Positions 35,174 to 46,372 of a stretch of DNA of 64,000 nucleotides are shown here, one piece after another. How positions within the stretch are numbered: the first letter of the stretch is position 1; each line of letters opens with the position of its first letter. Both the position numbers and the translations under genes were made by a program. The notes under the pieces were generated by a model. That model ran no database searches, had not been told where the DNA came from, and saw only the letters and a list, made by a program, of their open reading frames with translations. The DNA is taken from NCBI GenBank assembly GCA_030247885.1, contig JAPDRO010000002.1, positions 744,001 to 808,000 of the forward strand, read 5' to 3'. This DNA comes from Taxawa tesnikishii (nom. ined.) (lineage: Eukaryota; Ascomycota; Dothideomycetes; Dothideales).

Positions 35174-36432
35174 TTAGTTCTGCAGACTGTGCAGAATGAG
35201 CTTCCTGTATCCCTCCACAGCCTTCTCCAGTTCGCTGACAGTGAGCGCTTCGTGATCCGAATGCGCAACGAGAATTGAGCCTGGGCCATACAAATATCTT
35301 TTTGTCCCTCAACTGAGTCGAAGTTCGGAACGTCTGTCCCGTAGTTGACTGTCATCGTGTCGAATCCGGGCATTGTGTCGAGACCAACTGGTGCGTATCC
35401 AGCGCTGGCGAACTCAAACTCCACAACGTCCTCCTTCTCGCCAGGCTTCTTGAAATCCTCGGTCGCGCGCTTCACGGCCTCAAGGACCTTCTCCTTGATC
35501 TCGCCTGGCGTTCCAGCGGCAATGCGAATCGCAACCTGTGCCTGAGCAGTCTCGGCGACTACGTTCGCGGCCACGCCGCCCTCGATTCGTCCGATGTTTA
35601 TCGTGGTAGCTCCATACTTTTCGCTCGTTGGTAGCTTCTCGCCCAATTCCATAAGCGCCATCAGTGCTTTAACAAGCACTTCGTTCGCGCTCCGTCCGAG
35701 CCAAGGGTATCCGCTGTGGGCCGCTTTGCCGATTGCATGAAGCTTGAACCCAAGCATGCCCTTGTGACCAGACGCCAGTTTGTTCTCCGTCGGCTCGCCG
35801 AAGATTACGGCGGATGGCGCGAGGGATAAGCTGTTCGCGGCGCGCATGCCATCGCCGTGAACTTCCTCTCCCACAACGAAAAGAAGCGCGACGTCGTCCG
35901 GCTGGATCTGATGCGAGGAGAGGAGGCCGTTGACGGCAATGATTTGAGACGCCACAGAGGCTTTGGCATCGACCGAGCCGCGACCAGAGATGACGGTTTC
36001 GGAATCGTTGTGGTGGATCTTGTAGGGATAGAAAGGAGGAACCTACCTTGGGAATTAGAGCGAGCGCTACATGGCCATGTATCGCGATGCGGACGTCGAT
36101 ACCGTGTCAATGTGGCTAGTTACTAGGACGCTGGCATTGGGCGAGCTTCCCGGCCATGCGAGCACGTTGTAGCGGTTCTTCTCTACCTCCTGCAGTTGGG
36201 TCGAGTAACCTTGTGCCTTTAGCGAGGAAGCGAGCCATTTGGAGACGTTGAGTTCGTTATAGCTGATTGATTCTATCAAGGTCAAGTTACGGTGTAGATC
36301 GATCAGATCATGGATCAAGTGCAGCTTGGATGTCGTGCTGGGTTCAAGCGGCTGCTGCTCGTTCGAGCTGGGTGCAGCAAGAGCGATTGACGCGAAGCAG
36401 ACAGCGAACAAAAGGACAACGTTGGACAGCAT
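35174..36432 (-). CDS. Secreted M20-family metallopeptidase
   Basis: Two exons, 36432-36103 and 36042-35174 (60 nt intron). A signal peptide ([20 protein letters not shown]) is followed by the M20 fold: [15 protein letters not shown] (metal His/Asp), [16 protein letters not shown] (bridging Asp), [12 protein letters not shown] (catalytic Glu and metal Glu), [20 protein letters not shown] with the dimerisation domain, and near the end [20 protein letters not shown] (final metal His). The family comprises dizinc amidohydrolases such as carboxypeptidases and acetylornithine deacetylase-like enzymes; with a signal peptide this one probably acts in the vacuole or outside the cell. One A is missing from the run at 35299-35303: without it the last His motif is lost and the frame runs on to 35092. 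The start is set by the signal peptide, although the frame stays open through the repeat upstream. Confidence 0.88.
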
Positions 36433-36622
36433 GATGATGATGATGGTGATGGTGATGATGATGGTGATGGTGATGGTGATGGTGATGGTGATGGTGATGG
36501 TGATGGTGATGGTGATGGTGATGGTGATGGTGATGGTGATGGTGATGGTGATGGTGATGGTGATGGTGATGGTGATGGTGATGGTGATGGTGATGGTGAT
36601 GGTGATGGTGATGGTGATGATG
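36431..36622. repeat. (ATGGTG)n minisatellite abutting the M20 start codon
   Basis: About 190 bp of ATGGTG hexanucleotides with a few ATGATG variants. On the minus strand it is (CATCAC)n and touches the initiation codon of the M20 peptidase gene, so it occupies the proximal 5' UTR or core promoter. Confidence 0.98.
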
Positions 36623-37496
36623 CTGGCGCACCGGATTTGTAACGAGGCGGAACGGCAGGAGGGAAGAGAGGGGGTAGACGAGAAGACAAGAAGACGAGAA
36701 GACGGGGACACGGGTATAGAAGAAGCATTGAGTATGACGCGCTAGCGATAGCGATAGCCCAAGCCCAAGCCCAAGCTCAAGCTCTTTCTCTCCACCTTTC
36801 CCCGAGCGTTCATCGCGGCCAATCTTCGGGATGTGCATGTGTATGTAGGTGTACTGCATGTAGTATGTAGTACTACACATGTGCGTACCTTCCCGGTCTG
36901 TCGAATGACAGATACAGACAGAACGGTTGTCCCGTGTCATGCATGGTTCGAGTGATCTGTGGTGACCTCCTGATCGGCGTGCCATACCGTATATCTTATA
37001 CCACCATCTGCTGTATGGCCGCCGAGTGGGACGAGTCGAGGTTTGCCCAGAAAACGAAGCGCCTTCGTGAGGCCAATCGGCGCGACCAGAGAGAGCCGGA
37101 AGCTGCAAGTTGAGGTCACGCTTCGACTTCGACCTGGGGCAAGCGCTTACAGTGCTCGACCAGGTCACGGTGCGTGGTGCGCGTCTTCCTGTACTGTACT
37201 GTGCTGTCCTGTGCTGTCCCGTACTGTCTGTACTTTTAACAACTTGGTAGATGCAACGAATGAATGACTTCCCACTGACCGTATCACGCCAACTCCACCC
37301 TCCACTGTTCCTTACTGATCGCGACCAGCTAGCTGCCTTCACAGACACTGTTCGCAACGAGAGCCGCTCATCCAAGCGCATACGTCTGACCACTCGACCC
37401 CACGGCGGCCCAACCAAGTCCCCGAAGCTGCACACACTAGACACGGTCCCCGCATACCTTGCTTGACGAGTCACTACACCAGACTGACGGGGCACC
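36623..37496. other. Divergent intergenic region M20 / WW-PhoD
   Basis: Contains short repeat tracts (CCAAGC/CCAAGCTC near 36758-36783; CTGTACTGTGCTGTCC-like units near 37190-37232) and the promoters of two divergent genes. A 411-codon minus-strand frame over this region is largely poly-His from the hexanucleotide repeat and is not a gene. Confidence 0.55.
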
Positions 37497-40400
37497 ATGG
37501 CGAGTGGAAGACGGCAGGGCAGGCCGGACGAGGAGCTGTTCATGCAGAAACCATCCTCTCCAACACCCGACAGTCCCACTGTTGGTCCCTTGAGGATTAA
37601 TAAGGCCGCCTCTGCATCACCTCCACCGCGAGCTGGCTCTGCTGCTAGCGGAGGCGGTCAGCATCAGTACCCATACCCCGCCGTGTCGTCGAACCCTCCC
37701 TACCCGGACGAGAGGTTGCGCCAGACCTCATCTCCACAACCCTTACAGTACCAGGCAGATCCAGGCGCAGAGAGGCTGTCTCGCATCTCCACACCAGAAA
37801 GAGCAGAAGAGGGGAGAGCATCGAGGACTTCTACACGGCCGAGGTTTGACGCAAACGACCCGAACCGCCCTACGATATCCGGATATTCACAGGCACCGTC
37901 CAGGTTGGCCGAGAGGAGAGGCACAGCGCCCAAGACGTTACCCGAATCGCCTGGTCACGAATCGCAAGACGATGATGACCTATTTCAGAGAATGCCGCAG
38001 AAGGTCCCTATTGCAGGGGCAGCGCAGCCTGGCCCAGAGCAACCATACTACCCTCCTCCAATTGGAGCGTCGGCTCCTGGACAGCTGCACATCCCGAACC
38101 CTGCTGGCGTCAATCGGTTAAGTTCTACAGCCTCGACCTCCACGACACGGGCGCAAAGAGGTTCGCCGCCTCCACCGGAAACACCAGCTGTCGGTCGTCC
38201 TGCCGGAGGCTTTGATGCCCGCTATGGCGCAGCCAGCACTGCTACCTCGGCAAGCCTTCAAGCGCAGAACTCCGCAGCTGCTCAAAGAACCTATCAGTAT
38301 CCAGCGCCTGTATCAGGGCTCACGGCAGCCTCGCCCCCACCAGCTCAACAGCAGCAAGAAACAAGGAGACCGTGGACACCCACAGAACGGCCTGGCAGCA
38401 ACCCGTATGGGCCTCCGGCAGTATATCAGGGCATGAACGAAGTGCCCGCTAGCGGTGCTGGTGCCGCACCACTGGAAGTGCCAACTGCTCAGCCTGTGCC
38501 AACTCAGCGGCCTACACAGTACCAACCCCCACAGTCAGCGCCAGCTCATCAGCAGCTCTTCAATGGCGACGAATTGCAGCGCCTGCATCTCCATGAAGAG
38601 CCTCCACCAGCGTACTCGAGTGTATCCCAGTCAGCGCAGAATGCAGGAGTAGGTGCTACGACCGCACAAGGGTATCCCGATGAGAAGCGCACAGCCACTT
38701 CTCAACCACCGATGCCAGCAATTCAGGACTCGCAGATGCTTGCAACATCTCAAGACCCCAATCTTCACCGTCACCCAGCTTTTGCAAATGATCCGCAACC
38801 GCAGCCGCAGCCAGTGCAGCAGCCACAATTTCAACCGCAGCCGCAGTTCCAGCCTCAACTCCAGCAACCCTCAGCAGTATCACAAAACTCAGCAGGTGCG
38901 CTGGCGCCGATCCAGGTCCATCCCAACCCAACGCCTAGCCCTGCGTCTGGCGCCGGGCCAGCCTCACCTCCGCCACTCCCAGAAGGTTGGATCGCGCATC
39001 TCGATCAGAACTCAGGACAGTATTACTATATCCATCTTCCAACTCAGTCAACGCAGTGGGAGTTCCCCAAAGGGCCCACTCCACTGCATCTGCAGGAGCC
39101 GCTCTCGCCTACAGGGACCTTTGTCAACCCACTAACATCCCCCGGCTTGGGCGGTTTCGGTGGACAGCCACTCGCGTCTCCTGGCTTTCCGCCACAACAC
39201 GCACCCTACAGAGAGAGTATGATGAGCATGGCATCAGTCGCAAGCCCCACCAGTACTGTCTTCACCGGCCCACCGCCGTCTGCTGGCGTTGACATGTACA
39301 AGGTTGCACCAACAAACGGTGTCTATTTTGGTCCTTACCTTCGCTATACTAACATGGACCTCGAGCGCGGTCTGTGGCTTGGTTCGATTCTCCTGATCAC
39401 AGATGTCCCGCAACCACCCACAATACACATCCATCAAAGCGTGGATCTGTCGCCTAATCGTAAGTCTCGTTTCTGCTGAAGGCCAAGAACATTGCAAATC
39501 AGCGCACTCGTAGACTGACTTTGTTCTTCTGCCTCCCAGCCCGTCAGCTCAAAGCAAATCCGATCTACAGCCACCAGAGATATATATTCTATCGGTACGA
39601 TATCGACCTCTTGATGGAAGACAACAGCACCAAATGGACCTATGCCATAACGTCACATCTAGGATGTACGAGATACGAATTCCTGGTTGCTGGAAGGTAC
39701 GAAAGTAGTTGGCGCTTCATCGCGCACTCTGGCAATGACTTCGCCATCTCCGTCTCGGCCAACGACCGCGCCAAAGTCGGCGGCGTCGGACTGATGTGGA
39801 AAGACGTCCTGCAGAAACATCTAGAGACAGGCGGGTTTCATGCTCAGTTGGGTCTAGGAGGTCAGATCTTTGCGGATAGGTTGTGGAAAGAGATCCCGGC
39901 ATTGAAACAGTAAGAACATTGGAAGCTGCCTTGTGGCCCCTTCTCTCGGTAACATACTGACAAGTTCGTAGGTGGACTGCTATGAGCGGGAAAGAAAACA
40001 GGAGGAATGCGAGCTGGAACGCCAAGATGGAGGAGGATACGACACATGCGTTTTTCCATTATTATACCAGTCACTTTGATCAGCCGCATGTCAGGGAGGC
40101 ATTTGCGCAAATCCCGCATATACTGACTATCGACGATCACGACATCTTTGACGGTTACGGCTCCTATCCGGAATACATGCAGCAATCGCACGTCTTCAAG
40201 AACATCGGGAGGATTGGTATTGATATGTACCTCCTGTTCCAACACCACACTACTCACGAAATATTGCGGAACGTCAGCACAGACCTGGACCTTTTCACCA
40301 TTACAGGCAACGGATGGCACTTCGTCAAATACCTCGGGCCCGCTGTCGTTGTCGTTGGCCCCGATACGAGATCTGAACGCGGCCGAAACAACGTCCTAGC

Positions 40401-41431
40401 GGGCCCAACCTACCAAGGCCTGTTCCCGAAAATCGCACAGCTACCTCCATCGGTGCAGCATTGTGTCTTGCTGATTCCCGTCCCGATTCTTTACCCGAGA
40501 TTGGAGGTTGTGGAGGGCTTGGGCAATGCGGTAGCGACCGGGAAGAAAGCGGTCACTGGAGGGTTTAACCTCTTGGGCAGAGTGGCCGGGGTGTGGCCGG
40601 CGTAGTGGGTGCAAAGGGCATGGTTGGGGAGGGATTCAACAGTGTCAAGAAGGCAGTGGGGAAGAGTGGGCTCATGAGTGGCGTGTTGAGTCCGTTTGGG
40701 GACATTGATGTTCTGGATGAGTTGAGGGACATGTGGACGCATGAGAGCAAGGTGAGTGTTATATTTTGACGGCTACAGCAAGGGACAAGGGGTCGCCATC
40801 AGTACCCACGTTTGCAAGCCTTTTCCTTTTGTGACCTTGCTGACTCTTCTCTTCCTAACAGGACCTCGAACGCACCTACCTAATCCGCACGCTCCAGCAA
40901 ATCTCTCACAACAAGTCCCTCCGCATCACCTTCCTCTCCGGCAGCGTGAACGCGTGCGGGGCCGGTTTGCTTCATGACCCTCAGCACCCGAGTGACCATA
41001 AGACTATGTATCAGCTCATCACTAGCAGCATTGTCAACGCCCCGCCTCCTTCCTACGTCCTTCGTCTCTTGAACAACAATCAAAAGCCGATTTACATCCC
41101 GCAAAATGGCCACAGGAGCCCCAAACCTGGCGAGGGAGCAGCGACCGATACGAAGGAGGACATGATGGAGGTCTTCGCCCAGGACGTCAACGGTGCGCCT
41201 CGCGAAAGTCGACGGCTCATGGGTCGTCGCAACTACCTCGCACTGGTAGCGTACGACCCTGAAGTCGTTCAGGGCACGTTTGGCACGGTGACACCAGGGT
41301 TTGGAGGAGGTGCTAAGGGCAGTGGACGGCTGTCCCTAGCGGCGGATTTCATGGTGCAAAATGAAGGAACGTACAGTGCGCCCGTCAAGTACGGGCCGGT
41401 GATTATTCCGAGCTTGGAGTACGGACGGTAG
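37497..41431 (+). CDS. WW-domain PhoD-like phosphatase
   Basis: Exons 37497-39459, 39540-39909, 39972-40751 and 40862-41431. The first 490 residues are a disordered Pro/Gln/Ser-rich region. A WW domain follows (LPEGWIAHLDQNSGQYYYI to TQWEFPKGP, about residues 494-527), then FGPYLRYTNMDLERGLWLGS and a PhoD-like metallophosphatase domain with QLGLGGQIFADRLW and the signature TIDDHDIFDGYGSYPEYMQ, and the C-terminal SLRITFLSGSVNACGAGLLH to LVAYDPEVVQGTFGTV. Fungal PhoD-like proteins of this type are cytosolic and poorly characterised; the WW domain probably binds a Pro-rich partner. One base is missing near 40591 (GGGGTGTGG should give GTGGTGG), without which the protein ends 270 residues early at RVAGVWPA. 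The total is about 1,220 residues. Confidence 0.87.
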
Positions 41432-42401
41432 AAGGTGTGGCAGGACACGATTCCCGCGGGAAATGGAGTGGCAATTTGTGATCCTTGGGAAGTGGTTTGT
41501 AGCGTTCAAGCGATTTCAATGCCACGAACCGGGAGACCGGCCTGTGGACTAGAATCCTTTTATGATTGTAAGCCGATCCGGGTTTGCCCACTTTCATGAC
41601 CTGACCTGCTCTGTCACTGGCCTCGTTTGAGACAGGTAGTCGAAGAAGACTGGAACGAAGCCCAAGGGATGGACCTACGAGGTGAATAACACATCAGTCG
41701 TACTACTCCTCAGGCCTAGCTGAAGGTTTGCTATTGGGCGACTCGCTCAAGAGAGATTGTAAAACCATCAGGCTTAACAGTTAGTGCAGAAACCGTATAT
41801 AACAAAAGCAGGGAAGGACGGCCTTCAACAGATGCCACCAAACACTACAGCTGTCACGACAAAGCTCGCTTCCCGTGCCATAGGCAATTCCGCACCATCC
41901 TCTCCAGTCGCCTCGCAGCACATCGCTCACAATCTCTTTGTTCAACCAGTTTGTTCTGCGAGCGGCGATACAATGAACTGCTGGAATGCACGCACGGACC
42001 GTCCAAATGCGGCCATCTCAAAGACCGACCCTCAAGCACAGCCTTCCGTACGCAGCATCTTCCGCAACCGTTCTCCAACAAAGAAACACAAGACTTGTTG
42101 GCGAATACCGTCATGACATCCATTGCTGCGCCTCTCCCCTTAGGGAGGAAGCTGGTGACTTGCTCGCAGACGCAGCAGACTCCAGCCATAACACTGACAG
42201 AAGGAGGAGTCCAGCTACAACCCACTGTAAAGATCGGAACTCCACTGCCAGTGAGCCGACACAGAACGCGACAAGGCGTGGCTATAACATCGGCCGAGTC
42301 GTCAAGCTGCATCTTTTCTGCGGGAACGGATATTGCGACAACTTGAACCAACCAGGGCAAGCACGTTGGCGAACGTGAAGAGTACTCCTGAAGGAAACAA
42401 C
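41432..42401. other. Unresolved 1 kb region
   Basis: Between the PhoD gene and the MFS antiporter. Overlapping frames at 41784-42378 on both strands include Cys-containing stretches (FCERRYNELLECTHGP on plus) that resemble a CX9C-like helix, but no second motif or splice pattern supports a gene. Confidence 0.35.
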
Positions 42402-44372
42402 ATGGCTACCAACTCAACTCCTATGGTTCGGTTTGCTACTCAGCCCGAAGGACGCAGAACCCAAACCCCTCTTCATTCCGGCAAAGACGACCCACGGCGC
42501 TCACCTCGCTCATCAAAGGTGGTAACGAAGTCCAACCAGGATCCCGGCATTGGATGACCAATTCGCATGATCGCGCAACACTGCTTACACTCTCCATACT
42601 CACGTTTCTGACCTCGCTCAACGCCACCATGATCGTTACGGCGTTGCCCTCCATCACCGCATCTCTGCATGGCGAGACTACGCAAGGGTTCTGGATCAGT
42701 GCGTCCTACGTTCTCAGCAGCGCAATCTTTCAACCCCTTTTTGCTTCGTTAAGCAATATCTTCGGTCACGTACAGATCCTTGCGCCTTCGGTGCTGCTTT
42801 TCAGTCTGGGTGCACTCACAGCGGGTCTCTCTCGCGGCTACCATCAACTCCTGGCCGGGCGCATAGTGCAGGGCGTCGGCGCGGCGGGCATCATGAGTTT
42901 GTCCCTCATCGCCTTCACCGACGTGGTGCCGATGAAAGCGAGGCCCAGCTCGTATGCTCTGCTCCAGGGCGCCTACGCAGTAGGTCTGGCGGCAGGTCCC
43001 GTGGTGGGTGGTGTTGTTGCGGAAGTCGTGAGTTGGAAGGGCGTCTTTCTTCTCAACTTGCCAGTGTGTTTTCTGGCGCTCGCAGCGGTGCTCCCTTTGG
43101 GAAAAGGCCCGACGGCGAAGGGAGGCATCGGGCAGAAAATGAAGAGGATCGATTGGGTGGGTGCTGGGTTGCTGATTGCTAGTTTGAGCAGTTTCCTCAT
43201 TGCGGTTTCAAGGACTGGGAACGAGCGGTCAAGATGGTTCGGGCTACAGGCTCTGGTCCCGCTGCTTGCGGGACTGGGAGGGCTCGTCTTGATGTGGGGC
43301 TGGGAACGAAGTGGTGTGGTTCAGGAACCGATTCTGAGGCCGGCGACGTGGTATTGGCAGACGGGCAGGATTGCTTACTTGTGTGCCATTGTACAGGGAT
43401 TTCTGGTACGTTACTATTCTCTCATCCGCACATGCTCACCACTCCCCGCGCGATCATCTCGCACTGGGCGGGCTACCTGTCGCTCTCTATCACCCCAGCA
43501 GTTGACTGTCTACAGCTTTATACCCAGCTCCACTACATCCCGCTCTACTTCCTCGCCATCCCAGGCTCGAGCCCAACATCTTCGGGCATGCACCTTCTGC
43601 CCTTGTTGTTCGCACTTCTCGCCGCCTCCGTCGCCGCCAGCAACGCAATCATGCGCACGAACCGATATCAAAGGATACTTGCCGCAGGCTTGGCGCTAGT
43701 AACGCTGACTTGCGGAATTGCTACACAACTGGATCTCACCGGAAACACGACTAGTGCAGGCCTACGGGATGGACTGCTGTTGTTGAACGGAGTCGGTCAC
43801 GGCTGCATCCTCAACTCCCTCAACCTCACGCCCTTGGCCAACGCCCACTCCTCGACAGAACAGGCGGGCGGGGATGGCCTAGCCCACGCGGCCGCCGCGT
43901 ACAGTTTCCTGCGCGCCTTGGGCACCTGCCTCGCAATCTGCATCTGCGGTCCGGTGTTTGAGACGCTGCTCCTGCACCGTCTTACGCAATTCCAACTGCC
44001 GGCACCAATCGCACAACATTCAATCGAATTCGCGATCCAGCTGCAAACGCTGCCGGATAGCTGGGTAAGCAAGCGGCAGGTCAAGATCAGTTACTTGTAC
44101 AGTCTACGGGGCGTGTTCGGCTTGCTCGCTGCCGGAGCTGGGATCGCGTTGCTGGTGTGTCTGGCGTTGATGCACCGGACTCTGGACGAGGCAGTAACAC
44201 CGACTAGAAGTCATAGGAGGAGTGCGAGTATGAGGGTGGCGCTGAGGGGGACGCGGGAGATTCGAAGACACCCAGAACTCCCGACGCTAGGTTTGATAGG
44301 TTGCCGAAGAGTCCGACCGCTGAGTGGAACTGGAGGCCACAGGGGCCTGTAGAGGAGAGGCCAAGATCATGA
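42402..44372 (+). CDS. MFS drug:H+ antiporter (DHA2-like, about 14 TM)
   Basis: The core reads ILTFLTSLNATMIVTALPSI, GFWISASYVLSSAIFQPLFA, SNIFGHVQILAPSVLLFSLG, LLAGRIVQGVGAAGIMSLSL and QGAYAVGLAAGPVVGGVVAE with VSWKGVFLLNLP, the motif A region and antiporter motif C of DHA2 transporters. A 110 nt intron (43406-43515) joins CAIVQGFL to LYTQLHYIPLYFLAIPGSSP. The family exports toxins, drugs or own metabolites from fungal cells; the substrate is unknown and no biosynthetic cluster surrounds it. The N-terminal cytosolic tail is uncertain: an ATG at 42402 opens a frame that is out of phase with the core (first core ATG 42554), so an indel probably lies in 42470-42540. Near 44280 the frame should gain one C to end RFDRLPKSPTAEWNW to the stop at 44370. 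Confidence 0.83.
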
Positions 44373-44780
44373 GCTGTGTTGGTGGGGGGGAGTTGAGACT
44401 ATTGGCGGGGAGTGTATTACTGGGGAGAGAGTTGCAGAACAAGAAGCCACAAATGTCTACACTCATCAGCCGAAACACTCTCGGGAACAGCTGTTGTTGT
44501 TGTGGCGAACCAATGCTGGATGGCCAGTCGGACAGTTTTCGTGCTTCGAGTTGTTGCAATGAAAGCTTAGGGCATTGTCTCATAGCGGCTATCAGTTGTG
44601 GGTTGTGGTCCGTTCGGTGAATCATGATTTGAAACTTGGAGAAAACGAGAATGTCTGTCGTATTTCTAGATCTATCCATTTGACAAGCCAACACGAGGGT
44701 ATCAAGCACCCCAGCCTTACCAGCGCCATCGCCATGAATCCATATCCGTGACTCGTATGCATCGCGGTCGAGCGTCTGTT
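44373..44780. other. Convergent intergenic region MFS / Nit2
   Basis: The 3' regions of two convergent genes; nothing else seen. Confidence 0.5.
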
Positions 44781-45854
44781 CTACACTTCAGGGTAGACGT
44801 CACTGTGAGACGGTCAGTTTCAGTCCCTGTACTCATCTGTACTTCAACTCACGTTCTCCTCTTCAGAGGCATCTCGGTTCGCACCCTCTTAACAACATCC
44901 AGATCGATGTCTGCAACAGCGACTTCAGGCTCCCAAGCGTCGCCCTTCGCCTTCTTCTGCTCCAGGCCCTCAAGTTCTGCAAGAATCTCTCCCCACGGGC
45001 TGATGATGACAGCATGCCCGTAGCTTGACCTCTTGTCATTGTGTGCACCGACCTGCGCAGCGGCTATCACGTAACTTTCCGTCTCAATAGCTCGGGCACG
45101 AAGTAGAGCATGCCAGTGTGCTTCGCCGGTCTTAGGAGTGAAGGCTGATGGGTAAGTGATAATGTCCGCATTCTGGCGCTTGAGGGCGAGTGCAATTTCT
45201 GGGAAGCGAAGCTGTGGTACGACGGTTAGAACGTACGCTTGTTCGAGGGATGGTTCTCACGTACGTCATAGCATATCATTGACCCAACCCGTCCCACAAC
45301 TGTCTCGAAAGGCGGCAATATCTTGTTGCCGGCTTCGATGGTGTCGCTCTCCCTCATCTTGGGACCGTCCTCCATCTCCATGTCGAACAGATGAACCTTT
45401 TGGTACCGCTGCGTAATCTCACCCTTCTCGTCTATCCAAACCAGCGTATTCCGAATCTTCTTTGAGTTGGTATCTGACGGTTCATGGAGGCCGACGTGGA
45501 TAGGTAGGCGATGCTTCCGCGCTTCTTCTTGCAGTCCCCGAACGAAAGGCGAAGACGTCACCGGCTTGCAGAGGGAAACAGACTCCTGGGGAGAGGAACC
45601 GATGTAGTCGGATGCTTCAGGTAGGAAGAGAGCCTAGCGAGGGAGACCCGGTCAGCACGCCGAAGCACGCAGATGATGGACGATGGAGATGCGACCTTTG
45701 CGCCTGCTGCAGCTGCTTTCTGAATGGCCGTCCGGCATTGGGCCAGGTTATGTGTCATACTCGCGGTAGAGCATATCTGTCCGACGGCCTAGGGGTTGCC
45801 TCAGCGAATGTTTCATACCTGGACGCGGGGTGAGCGTCTTACTGCGAGAACCAT
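44781..45854 (-). CDS. NIT2: Nit2-like omega-amidase / carbon-nitrogen hydrolase
   Basis: Five exons: 45854-45843 (12 nt), 45788-45696, 45633-45265, 45211-44853 and 44802-44781, all in phase. The nitrilase-superfamily triad is complete: Glu in ALFLPEASDYIG, Lys in RYQKVHLFDMEM, and Cys in GSMICYDLRFPEIA. Further family blocks are GSSPQESVSLCK, ADIITYPSAFTPKTGEAHWH, LLRARAIETESYVIAAAQVG and YGHAVIISPWGEILAELEG. It ends RRTDVYPEV. The yeast Nit2/mammalian Nit1 group hydrolyses deaminated glutathione, and Nit2/Nit3 enzymes act on omega-amides of alpha-keto acids; DEMEMEDG-like loop residues favour the Nit1/yeast Nit2 branch, but I would not insist. Cytosol and/or mitochondria. No frameshift. The first and last coding exons are tiny. 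Confidence 0.92.
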
Positions 45855-46372
45855 GGTGTTGCTTTGGTATGTTTTAAAGACGGCCCAGGTAGGTGGGAAG
45901 CGGGTAATGTAATAACCAAGGATTAAGAGCAAAGGATACAGACATATGGGGATACAGGGACGTATAGATATCCACGGGTACCGCAGAAACGGTGGCGATC
46001 GTCGCTAATGCAGGTACCTCTTCCCTTATCTGTACGTCATGAAGCCTAATTGGGGGAAGGGACGAAGCGGCAACGGCACGGGAGTGGATTGCGCAAATGG
46101 CCGCATCGTCCGCCGTACCGACCAGTCGGCTGCACCTGTCCCGAGGCTGTGATTCGGTGTGCACACTTTGGACTTGCACCGAGACAAGAGCTTACGTATA
46201 CTCGTATACTAGAGTACTGCAGCATCCAACGATGCCGTTGTAGATCTTGCGAGACAGAAAGCCAACAGAGCTGTATGGCAATGCTCATGCGCAAGCTTCG
46301 ACGCAACACCACCGTTGGGAAGAACTGCGACGAAAGAGGCCGGGGACCGACAACAACAACATCTTGGTGACA
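45855..46372. other. Divergent promoter region NIT2 / TMF
   Basis: About 520 bp shared by two divergent genes; no repeat or additional gene. Confidence 0.5.

Noticed and set aside
36344-37579. A 411-codon minus-strand ORF with a long His run
   Set aside because: The length comes from the ATGGTG/CATCAC satellite read in a second frame; flanking parts match no family and it overlaps the M20 gene and the divergent promoter.
41951-42100. A CX9C-like mitochondrial protein
   Set aside because: Only one Cys pair of suitable spacing is seen, without a second motif or a start and splice structure.
42402-44372. A secondary-metabolite cluster around the MFS antiporter
   Set aside because: The neighbours are a PhoD phosphatase and a Nit2 amidase; no backbone synthase, P450 or cluster regulator is present in the window.
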